Source of the DNA: an uncultured Lachnospiraceae bacterium
GTDB taxonomy: Bacteria > Bacillota > Clostridia > Lachnospirales > Lachnospiraceae
Length of the DNA stretch: 64,000 nt
NCBI GenBank assembly: GCA_902779575.1
Contig: CACZBW010000007.1
Coordinates: forward strand, 1 to 64,000
Reading direction: 5' to 3'
This document shows positions 1 to 8,078 of the stretch, in pieces (positions within the stretch are counted from its first letter, which is position 1; each line of letters starts with the position of its first letter). The position numbers and the translations under genes are program-made. Below the pieces are notes generated by a model. The model did no database searches, was not told where the DNA came from, and saw only the letters and a program-made list of their open reading frames with translations.

Positions 1-2319
1 TGTACAGCTTGTAAATACAGAACTGTCAAGCCGCTTCAGACCAGCCGGAAAGACCATTTTTGTAAGTCCGGTGCAGCTGCGGAAAGCTCCACCATTTATC
101 ACTTCAATGGTGTCAGGGAGCGTTATCTCCGTGAGGCCTGTGCAATACTGAAAGCCATTACTTTTTATTGTCTTCACATGTTGCATATTGACCGAGGTCA
201 AGCCGCTGCAGTAATAAAACGCGTTTTGACCGATCGTCTCTGCGTTCGGGATATTTAGTGTAGTCAGCCTGCTGCAGGACCCGAAGGCATAATCGTCTAT
301 CGTTATGACAGACGGGATTTCCAAACTGGTCATCTTGTTCATTCCACTGAAAGCTCTTGTTCCAATATAAGTAACTTTCGGAAGAGAGACCTGTTCAAGT
401 TTGCTACATGCCTCAAACGCATAGGTTCCAACCGACAAGACCTCCGGGAAACTGATCTTCGTGATATTCGGGAAACTGTCGAAAGCGTAAGCCGCGATAG
501 CTGTTACGGACGGATGCGAAACCTCGCCCTTCAGGTTGCCGTCTATCAGGTGTTTGTACAACGCACCGATGTACCGGAACTGTGCGTAGCAGTTGACGTT
601 GCCCTGAATATTCTCTGCAAGCACATCCCATCCGGTGAATTCATAATCGGTAGGATCAGATTCAGCAGTATTCGTAGGTGTTTCGCCATCGTAATAAACG
701 CTGCTGCCATAAGGCACATTGCTCTTGGTCTGGATGACCCTGGTACCAACATAGTACTTGACAGTATAGGTTCGGACGCTTGCTTCAAAGACTGCATACA
801 AATATCGGTCCTCAACAATGTGGCTCTGCGCCGTCAGATCACGCTCGCCATCGATTTCTCTCGCCCAACCAATGAAGGTGAAGTTCTGGGAGATGGAGGA
901 GGGTTTGGTCGGTGTGCTGCCACGATAGCTGACATTACTGCCGTCCGTAGCCGTCGCCGTGTATAGCAGCGTGGTCCCGTTGTAGTTGTAGTAGTAGCAC
1001 TTGCTGGTCAGGTGTTCATAAACGATCGTGATGTCCGGATAGCTGTCTTTGAAGCCTTTCAGCACAGCGCCAGTGATGGTTCCGATGCGGACTGTCCCGA
1101 AAAGCTGTGCCGCATCCTCATTGCCGCCGTTTTCATTCAAACCGCGCATGGTATCCAGAACGGTCTTCAGAGTGGTCAGTTCTGTTTCATTTGCCACGGT
1201 CCAGTCGAAGCCTATTAGGCGCACGCGGCATCCAGACGGTAACGTCGGCAGGAGCGCTTTCGTATTTATCCCATCACCGACATTCTCCAAACGGCAGGTG
1301 GACAGGTTCTCCACGCTGGGCAGTACGAAATCCGTGATGCCTGAATGCCCGATGATGGAGAGGTTGGTCAGCGTTCCCGGCAGATGCAGCGTCTTGATAA
1401 TGCCACCTCTCGGCAGATCCAGACCGGTAATCGCCGTGCCATCAAAATAAATGTGCTCGATGTTCCGGCATCCGGAAATATCCACTGCCTGCGACAGCAG
1501 CGGACAGTTCCGAACGTCCAGCGTCCGCAGCAATTCATTGTTTCCGAGATACAATTCCGTCAGGTTGCCGTTGCTGTAGCTATTGGAGGCATCACCGATC
1601 TTCAACGCCTGCAGTTTCACCGCTTTGGAGAAATCCGCGTAGCCGACCATCAACCCGGAGAGGTCCCCGACCGAGGCAAGCTGGGAGGCGCTGTAGATAT
1701 AAATTTCTGTATCGTTCACGTTGTCCAGCGGGCACGGCAGCGTGGTCTGCGTATTTCTGGCGGAGCGTGCCTGCACCAGATAAGAACCGTACTTGATTGA
1801 GGCGTACACATCCGCGTAGGGTTCCACCGTGATGTTGGCCTTGGCGTAACCACGGACGGTGATGACATCCGAAAGGCTGTCACCGGCATTGTACTTAGAG
1901 TCGATATAGCGGAAGCGATTATAGAGCCACCACTTCCGCTGCTCAGCTTTGGACCCCTGTAGCATGGACAGATAGGAGGCGTTGCCTTTCTCCACCAGAG
2001 GAGCAAGGTATTTGAACCAGGCGTCCTCATTGAAGATCGCCTCCGGCCACTTGCCCTGATGCTCCTCAAACATCTGCTCAACCCGTTCATAGGAAAGAGC
2101 GCCGGAGGAGCGGAGGCTCTGGTACATGGCCTTCATCTCATCAAAAAAGGCAGCCCTCATGTTCTTCCAAAGAACTGACTGCTGCCCATTGAACACATCC
2201 GCACCACCTGCAGTCTGGTCGATGTCTTCTAAGTTATAGCTGAAGACGAGAGCGCCTTCATTGTTGATCCCGATCGCCGTATCCATATCGTACGGTAGGA
2301 ATACGATTTTCTTTCTCAT
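1..2319 (-). CDS. Leucine-rich-repeat (BspA-like) phage tail/receptor-binding protein with CotH-like N-terminus, cut by window edge
   Basis: The minus frame is open from an ATG at 2319 to base 1 (773 codons), so the C-terminus lies outside the window. It begins MRKKIVFLPYDMDTAIGIN, which resembles the late catalytic strand of the CotH-like domain in phage baseplate proteins rather than a natural protein start. A middle part (about residues 360-500) has two Listeria/Bacteroides (Flg_new) type repeats with F-x-G-W motifs. From about residue 530 there are LRR_5/BspA repeats (pattern AFxxCxxLxxLxIPxxxxxIG). Likely role: distal tail protein that binds the host surface. It is in the same frame as the upstream baseplate gene, separated only by TGA plus three codons, and was probably once one protein with it. 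No ribosome site decides the start. Confidence 0.75.
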   Translation of the reverse strand, partial: MRKKIVFLPYDMDTAIGINNEGALVFSYNLEDIDQTAGGADVFNGQQSVLWKNMRAAFFDEMKAMYQSLRSSGALSYERVEQMFEEHQGKWPEAIFNEDAWFKYLAPLVEKGNASYLSMLQGSKAEQRKWWLYNRFRYIDSKYNAGDSLSDVITVRGYAKANITVEPYADVYASIKYGSYLVQARSARNTQTTLPCPLDNVNDTEIYIYSASQLASVGDLSGLMVGYADFSKAVKLQALKIGDASNSYSNGNLTELYLGNNELLRTLDVRNCPLLSQAVDISGCRNIEHIYFDGTAITGLDLPRGGIIKTLHLPGTLTNLSIIGHSGITDFVLPSVENLSTCRLENVGDGINTKALLPTLPSGCRVRLIGFDWTVANETELTTLKTVLDTMRGLNENGGNEDAAQLFGTVRIGTITGAVLKGFKDSYPDITIVYEHLTSKCYYYNYNGTTLLYTATATDGSNVSYRGSTPTKPSSISQNFTFIGWAREIDGERDLTAQSHIVEDRYLYAVFEASVRTYTVKYYVGTRVIQTKSNVPYGSSVYYDGETPTNTAESDPTDYEFTGWDVLAENIQGNVNCYAQFRYIGALYKHLIDGNLKGEVSHPSVTAIAAYAFDSFPNITKISFPEVLSVGTYAFEACSKLEQVSLPKVTYIGTRAFSGMNKMTSLEIPSVITIDDYAFGSCSRLTTLNIPNAETIGQNAFYYCSGLTSVNMQHVKTIKSNGFQYCTGLTEITLPDTIEVINGGAFRSCTGLTKMVFPAGLKRLDSSVFTSCT

Positions 2320-2405
2320 ACTGTCGCTTCACCTCCCATGAATGACGGGAACATGTTCTTGGCGCGGGAGTCCACCATGAGGAAGAGCTCCGTAATCAGC
2401 CTTAA
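2316..2405 (-). other. Out-of-frame segment of the CotH-like domain (double frameshift junction)
   Basis: In a second minus frame, this stretch reads ITELFLMVDSRAKNMFPSF, a conserved piece of phage CotH-like proteins that belongs between the C-terminus of the upstream gene (after AKFKAD) and the start of the downstream gene (KKIVFLPYDMDTAIG). The flanking genes share one frame and this middle piece lies in another, so two shifts of opposite sense are needed to join them. About 15-20 residues normally found before TELFLM also appear to be missing. This is either real decay or an assembly error. Confidence 0.6.
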
Positions 2406-5400
2406 ACTTTGCCAGCCTGTATTCGGACGTGTCATGCTCGTAGGTCGCATCACCGTAGGTCACCGGAGCATCCAGCGCAGCGCCAGTTGCTTTTTCCGGA
2501 TCGGTTTCTATGATCCACTCGGCAAATTCCCGTAGCTGTGAGGCGTCGGTATAGGGCGGATCAGTATCCGGGAAACGGGCTTCAAAGTCATTCAGCCATG
2601 CATCCCCGCTGTAATCAGCAGATTTGAATACAACACGGTCGCCGGTATTGTTCCGGACTTCCCAAGACTCATCGTCCTCCTGAAAACCGAAGGTCTCCTC
2701 GGTGGACTTATCATTGTTCCAGTTGTACTTGCCCATGAAGATGGTTTCATCCTTCACGGTATCATGCCAGAAGATCACAATCGGGAAACCGTCAATGCCC
2801 TGACGCACCCTCGGGTCTTCCTGCTGGCTCGGTGTCTTGTATGGGCAGGCCATGTCATAAAGCCGCACGAGCTCCACGTTGTTGGCCCCCTCGGAGGAAG
2901 CCACGTCTGCTTTGTAACAGAAGGTCGCCACTGGGATGGAAGTATCCCGTAGCTTAAAGTCGTCTGCCGTAGCCCCGCTGCTCATCACAAACCCGTTCTT
3001 GTACTTTGCTTTGTAGTTCTTCCGCTCATAGTACTGAGAGGAGGTACCTTGCACATCGAACTGCGCTCCGGAGAACGTGAAGCACTTGTCTGCATGCAGT
3101 GGGTCGGTATAGGAGCCGGAGACGGTTTTCTTATCTCCCTTGTACTGCGGCAGTTCATCGCATTCCAGAATGAGGTACGGCAGGTCATGCGGCAGCTGCT
3201 CCTTCACGATATTACCATAGGCGTCGTACACCTGGTTGCGCTGGTAACGGGCCAGCATTTCCTCCACGTCCTGCGTATCTGCGATCCAGTTGTCCAGCAC
3301 CTGCGACCGTGTCAGATCATTATCATAAACCCGGATGTTATAGAGGTCGATGGTACACTCATTGCTACCGATGGAGATGCCCACCGGCTCTGTCTGGGCA
3401 AAGTCATCATTGACCGGGTACTGGATCGCGCCGGACATGATGCCGTTGATATAGCAATATACCAGCCGGTTCTCGGTCCGCTTCTCAACCACAAAGGTTA
3501 CCCGCACATGCTCATTCTCTTTGAACTGCATGGAGATTTCGCTCTGCTCAGAACTCATCTGCACCTTCTGGGCTGTAAGGAACAGGCCTCTGCCACCGGA
3601 AAGGCAGGAAAGGATCACCGCATCATAGTTCATAACCGTCCGGGTAGCAAACTCCAATTCGATTGTCTTTCCGGAAGTACGATAGTCCTCGCCAAAGAGC
3701 AGATACGGGATCTGGACTCTGGCATCACCGGATACCCGCAGGACCGTGATATCCTTCTCATCCTTCTGCCAGCCGTCTGATTCAAAGTTGAATCCGGAAA
3801 GCTGTGCGGCAATGGTCCCATATCTCCATACAGAGCGATTCTCCTCGGTATTGCTCCTGCCGGAACTGGAAAGATACAAGGCCAGTGCATCTGTCTCTGC
3901 TTCAACCTGAATGTCCGATTCAGTGACTGTGAGGGAGAAGCTCCTGCTGACCTCGCCAGAGATGATCTCAAAGGTGAATTCACCCACCGTATCCATCCGG
4001 CAGGCAAAATCCTGTTTGCTTCTGCCGACCGTCTGAGTGGAGATCACGGTTCCGTTCCGCTTGATCACGACCTCCGCATTCATGGAGGTCGGATTGTACA
4101 CGGAGAAGCCGATGTGGATTGTGGTGTACTGCTTTACACTGGCCTCATGGAAGGAGCAGGTCACGATTGGAGCAAGGTTCATAGTCTCCAGACAAATGAT
4201 CTCATAGTAGAGCTCATTCGACCGGACCATCGCTCCGTTTATCTCTGCCTCAAAATAGCAGGAGAAGCTGTGCGCTCCATGCCTCTGCTGCGGAATCGTG
4301 AAGGACTGCTGTCTTCCAGAAACTGAGGTGACCGCCGTTCCGATCTCGAAACCGTCCAGAAGGAAGTGCATGGTTTTCTGGATGTTTCCAGTTGGTACAT
4401 AGGGAAAACTGATCGGTCCGGTATAAGCAGCAGAATCATCAAAGCTGGAGGTTAGGGTCAGTACCACTACGGTGATGGAGAAGTTCAGCGTCCGGTTGTT
4501 TCCATAGATGTCTGCCACATTGATCTTTACCACGGAGGATCCGGCTGAAAGATATGGAGCCACGTCCACGGTCACATCACCCTGCCGCACATCGATCATG
4601 GCTTTGACCACACCGCCGACCGTGACCTTCATGGTGCCATTGCCGGTTGGGATATCGTCTTCCTCAGATGTCCAGTTGATGGTGATCGGAAGAGGATCGC
4701 CCTGCGCGATGGTCCGGGACAGGAAGCCAGAGCGGTTGGTCAGGGTGATGTGGGCATTGTTGCCGGATGTCCCGCCACCGCCACCTCCGCCAGTACCGGA
4801 GAAGGGGCCAAGCGGGCCGACTACCACATCGCCATCGGAAGTCATGTAAAGGAAGCCATCCTCCACGTAGGCGTCGTCGACTTTGCCCTGTGTGAGCAGG
4901 TTCAATCGCGCCAGCTCCCGGTTCATCATATCTACGGCATTGGAGGTCTCTGCTGATTCATTCTCCGCATTTGTGGCTTTCTCCAATGCGGTTCTTGCCA
5001 GCGTATCGGAGTTGAGCGCGATGCGGGAGATCTGTTCTCCCTTGGCCTCGACCGTGTCCAGCGTTCGGCTGGCCGCCTGCGCGGACGCAGCTGCTGCCCG
5101 TGCGGAGGCTGCGGACTGGTCAGCCAGTTCCTGCGCAGTTGCTTCCACATTCTGGGCAAGCTGGTTCATCTCCGACCGGGTACTGTCGGTCATCTGCCGG
5201 ATCGCCTGCTGTGCGTCATCCATCGTCTGTGCCGCAGCCAGCAGCTCGTCCGTACGGTCGATGACCGTGATCAGCTGCTTTATCTCCGATCCGGACTTCA
5301 GGGTATCCTTGTCCAGTGCGGCCCGTTCCACGAAGAGAATAAAGTTTGCCGTACAAAGCTGCGTGAAATCAGCAGAGGCTTCCGCATCTTCTCTGGGAGG

Positions 5401-5694
5401 CGTACCGGTATAGAGGACGATCTCACAGACCGCCTTCCCAGCAGCCGCAGTCATCTGTTCCGTCACGTCCGCCTCGACCACTTTACCGTTGATCAGGCAG
5501 TCGTAGGAGAAGCCGTTTCCGTCCGGCTTGGTGCCTCGGATTTCCGCATGGACGCCGGACGGCAGGATCAGGTCGCCAGCAGTAGCGACCAGGTTGAAGA
5601 GGAGCGTTCTGCTCCCAGTATCATATTGACTGACATGGATCACCGGAGCGATACCGCCCGGAGATACATCCAGTTCCGTCTGTGTCGTGATCAT
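2329..5694 (-). CDS. Phage baseplate upper protein (BppU N-terminus) with LamG-like and CotH-like domains
   Basis: 1121 residues. The N-terminus (about 1-130) matches BppU-type baseplate proteins (ITTQTELDVSPGG start, immunoglobulin-like strands). Residues about 150-270 are an Ala/Glu/Gln-rich coiled coil, followed by a Gly-rich linker (seven consecutive Gly). Then come Ig-like segments and, around 620-800, a concanavalin/LamG-like domain. From about 850 a CotH-kinase-like fold begins (FDVQGTSSQYYERKNYKAKY; FMGKYNWNNDKSTEETFGF). The ending after AKFKAD is a frameshifted tail, so the CotH-like core is interrupted. The start ATG directly follows the stop of the spike gene. Likely role: structural organiser linking baseplate to receptor-binding protein. 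Confidence 0.8.
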   Translation of the reverse strand: MITTQTELDVSPGGIAPVIHVSQYDTGSRTLLFNLVATAGDLILPSGVHAEIRGTKPDGNGFSYDCLINGKVVEADVTEQMTAAAGKAVCEIVLYTGTPPREDAEASADFTQLCTANFILFVERAALDKDTLKSGSEIKQLITVIDRTDELLAAAQTMDDAQQAIRQMTDSTRSEMNQLAQNVEATAQELADQSAASARAAAASAQAASRTLDTVEAKGEQISRIALNSDTLARTALEKATNAENESAETSNAVDMMNRELARLNLLTQGKVDDAYVEDGFLYMTSDGDVVVGPLGPFSGTGGGGGGGTSGNNAHITLTNRSGFLSRTIAQGDPLPITINWTSEEDDIPTGNGTMKVTVGGVVKAMIDVRQGDVTVDVAPYLSAGSSVVKINVADIYGNNRTLNFSITVVVLTLTSSFDDSAAYTGPISFPYVPTGNIQKTMHFLLDGFEIGTAVTSVSGRQQSFTIPQQRHGAHSFSCYFEAEINGAMVRSNELYYEIICLETMNLAPIVTCSFHEASVKQYTTIHIGFSVYNPTSMNAEVVIKRNGTVISTQTVGRSKQDFACRMDTVGEFTFEIISGEVSRSFSLTVTESDIQVEAETDALALYLSSSGRSNTEENRSVWRYGTIAAQLSGFNFESDGWQKDEKDITVLRVSGDARVQIPYLLFGEDYRTSGKTIELEFATRTVMNYDAVILSCLSGGRGLFLTAQKVQMSSEQSEISMQFKENEHVRVTFVVEKRTENRLVYCYINGIMSGAIQYPVNDDFAQTEPVGISIGSNECTIDLYNIRVYDNDLTRSQVLDNWIADTQDVEEMLARYQRNQVYDAYGNIVKEQLPHDLPYLILECDELPQYKGDKKTVSGSYTDPLHADKCFTFSGAQFDVQGTSSQYYERKNYKAKYKNGFVMSSGATADDFKLRDTSIPVATFCYKADVASSEGANNVELVRLYDMACPYKTPSQQEDPRVRQGIDGFPIVIFWHDTVKDETIFMGKYNWNNDKSTEETFGFQEDDESWEVRNNTGDRVVFKSADYSGDAWLNDFEARFPDTDPPYTDASQLREFAEWIIETDPEKATGAALDAPVTYGDATYEHDTSEYRLAKFKADYGALPHGGLPRQEHVPVIHGR

Positions 5695-7368
5695 TTAAGT
5701 GTTTTCTCCTTCCTCACCATCTCCGGGTGCTGGTTCTTCCGGTTCGGGATCAGGCTCTGGGTCTGGCGTTACCGTAGTGATAATCCCATCCCGGACAGTA
5801 ACGGTCGCACCGTCCACATGATAGGACCCGGAATAGCCGTCACCGGAACTGACCGTGTCGCCACTGACAGAGCCTGCTACAACAGCCGTCGCTGTCAGAT
5901 TGGTAATGGTCATGTTCCTTCCGCTGAAGGCCCCGTTCACCATATTCCATGAAATGTTGCTCTGTTTATCGGAGAGCGTTCCGGACTTCACCAAGGCCGC
6001 GTCGATAATGCCCTTGAGCGTTGCAGCGTCCAGCTTCCCGTCCATGTCGAGCAGAACAGAAAAAGCACCGCTGTACCCGGTAGAGGATACAGAGATGCCG
6101 TTTTTGTTGATCTTCAGGATTTTTCGGGCCGTAGTGATGTCTGCCGTATCCATCGACAGGATCTCCACGGGCTGCCCTTGGGCATTGGTGTTGATGACAA
6201 TGTTCCCGCCCATGCTCCCGGAGAGAATATTGGTGGCAAGCGAGATCGCCTGCGACACGGAGGCGTTGGTCGGCACTTCCTTTTTGATCTCCTCCGAGAT
6301 CTGTCGGATAGAGTCTCCAAGGGAGGTTTTTACCTCGCCGATGGTCATCTTTTCGTATCGTTCCAGAATCACGTCATAGGTGACGGATACGATCTTGGCC
6401 TTGTTCTCAATGCCCAGCCCTCTGTGGTAGACCGTCACGATATCGCACAGCTTCAGCTTTTGCAGCGGAGCCCAGTTTTTGTATTCTTCCGTCTGCCAGA
6501 GTGCCACGAAGGACACGTCAATCGAGGCTGGAATGCCGTCATGGGCGTTCGCGTTCACGTAGGTCTGCGCACGGCTGCGCAGCTGCGCCTCTGTAGGCTG
6601 AGACTGGAAAGCGGATGAAAAGTCTACCGGGACAACCATCCGATAGACATAGTCCTCGGCGTAATCGGAATAGATGACCTGCTCCGGCAGAGTCACAAGG
6701 ATGGCCTGTTCCGCTTCATCCGTTCCCGCCCAATAGGGTAGGATGCCGGTCCACAGATTGCTGGTGTCGGTCGTCTTTTTCACATCGGTCATGTTCTTGC
6801 CATAGCGGATGTAGACGTTCTGATCGGAGCCTCTGTGGCTGTGGAACTTCACCGTGAACTTGTCCCATTCGTATTCTCCGGGTCCATAGATATCAAGGAT
6901 GGAGCCGGACACACCACCAAGGAGCGACCGGAAGGAGGACGGGACGTCTACTGAGAAATGCGCCTCCAGTAACTTGTCCGTCCAAATGGTGAAAGGGCAG
7001 TCGCCTACACTGTTTGCGATCATCCCGGAGAGAGCAGCAGCGCAGGTATCTGCGGAGAACGGCATCACGGCAACCTTGGAAAGCTGGTAGCTGATGTGCC
7101 TCGCCGATACGGTTACAATTCCGTTCATCGGTCGGGTGATCTTATAGATCCGGAAAGGCTGGATGTCATCGCTGTCGTCATGACGGGCCGCGATGATGCG
7201 TTCCTCTATGATCTCCTTATAGTGCCGCCCGGTGATGGGATAATCCATTTCAAGCTCGTACTGGCCGTTGCGCTCTTCCGTCACAAGACATTTAGTTGCC
7301 TCGGAAAGCCTGCCGAGTCCATTGCTCCTGAACTGCGTCTCCCCAGCAGAATACAGAATTGGCTTCAT
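5695..7368 (-). CDS. Phage tail spike / tail-associated protein (prophage endopeptidase-tail family)
   Basis: 557 residues from the ATG at 7368, which overlaps the stop of the Dit gene as ATGA; a frame extension upstream (MVVP) lacks a better ribosome site. The N-terminal about 370 residues match the Prophage_tail (Tal) family that forms the tail tip hub: GRLSEATKCLVTEERNGQYE near the start and the domain-2 segment VTVSARHISYQLS. The C-terminal half is a collagen/fibre-like tail ending in an acidic Pro/Glu/Asp-rich stretch (PDPEPDPEPEEP). It acts at the tail tip during host-wall penetration. Position after Dit and before the baseplate protein is the standard siphovirus order. Confidence 0.85.
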   Translation of the reverse strand: MKPILYSAGETQFRSNGLGRLSEATKCLVTEERNGQYELEMDYPITGRHYKEIIEERIIAARHDDSDDIQPFRIYKITRPMNGIVTVSARHISYQLSKVAVMPFSADTCAAALSGMIANSVGDCPFTIWTDKLLEAHFSVDVPSSFRSLLGGVSGSILDIYGPGEYEWDKFTVKFHSHRGSDQNVYIRYGKNMTDVKKTTDTSNLWTGILPYWAGTDEAEQAILVTLPEQVIYSDYAEDYVYRMVVPVDFSSAFQSQPTEAQLRSRAQTYVNANAHDGIPASIDVSFVALWQTEEYKNWAPLQKLKLCDIVTVYHRGLGIENKAKIVSVTYDVILERYEKMTIGEVKTSLGDSIRQISEEIKKEVPTNASVSQAISLATNILSGSMGGNIVINTNAQGQPVEILSMDTADITTARKILKINKNGISVSSTGYSGAFSVLLDMDGKLDAATLKGIIDAALVKSGTLSDKQSNISWNMVNGAFSGRNMTITNLTATAVVAGSVSGDTVSSGDGYSGSYHVDGATVTVRDGIITTVTPDPEPDPEPEEPAPGDGEEGENT

Positions 7369-8069
7369 AGGCACCACCACCTTGGGATCAGTTCCACTCT
7401 GGTGATGCCGGAGCCAAAGGTGATGCTGGTGCTGCCCGGTGGCAAAACAGGAAAGTCGCCACTGGACAACTCCACGCAGCCGTTCAGGTTTACGGTATCT
7501 CGGAAAGCGTCCTCCAGCTCACAGTCGAGATCGATGAAGGAATCATTCTCCGTCACCGTTACCTGCTCAGCGCCGACCGTTACACGGCCAGTGCCATAAA
7601 TCCGCAGAAGTGGTTTTGCGTCATACATAGTAGGATTGAACACCGTGCCGGACCCGGTCAGTACCTGCAGGCGCTCACCGCTTTTCAGATACTGCTGCGG
7701 CATGCAGGAGAAGGTTAGGTCAAATATGCCGCTCCGATTTAGCGCGTTCATCTGTGGACTGACCTCTTTGTCGAGTACGGCCATCCGGTAATACTCTGGA
7801 TGATAGGAGTCCTCCAGCCTGTGGTACCCCGGCTCCTTCAGCAGGAAGTTCATGAATGCCGTGAAGCTCTTGTCGAAGTCCCGGCGAATGCCCACATGGT
7901 AGGTGATAGAGACGTTGTTGTACCGGTGGTTTGAAAGCAGCAGGTCGCCGTTTCTGCCCGGAATCTGCATCCGCTCCACATCCGGCATGGACTTCCTCCA
8001 AGTATCCTCTCCGGAAAGGACAAGGTTAAAATCAGCAGAGCGCCTGCCATTATAAAGAAAAATATGCAT
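7365..8069 (-). CDS. Distal tail protein (Dit-like, siphovirus tail component)
   Basis: 234 residues, ATG at 8069 with AAGGAGGG 4 bases upstream. The first ~130 residues match the siphovirus tail component N-terminal domain (IPGRNGDLLLSNHRYNNVSI and a conserved FDLTFSC segment), and the C-terminal ~90 residues are a galectin/carbohydrate-binding-like beta domain. Dit hexamers form the ring joining tail tube and tip. The gene follows the tape measure gene by 9 bases and overlaps the spike gene by 4 bases, so the three are translated together. Confidence 0.85.
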   Translation of the reverse strand: MHIFLYNGRRSADFNLVLSGEDTWRKSMPDVERMQIPGRNGDLLLSNHRYNNVSITYHVGIRRDFDKSFTAFMNFLLKEPGYHRLEDSYHPEYYRMAVLDKEVSPQMNALNRSGIFDLTFSCMPQQYLKSGERLQVLTGSGTVFNPTMYDAKPLLRIYGTGRVTVGAEQVTVTENDSFIDLDCELEDAFRDTVNLNGCVELSSGDFPVLPPGSTSITFGSGITRVELIPRWWCL

Positions 8070-8078
8070 TGTCCCTCC

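Noticed and set aside
1..2319. Diversity-generating retroelement acting on the LRR tail protein
   Set aside because: No reverse transcriptase or template repeat is present in the window.
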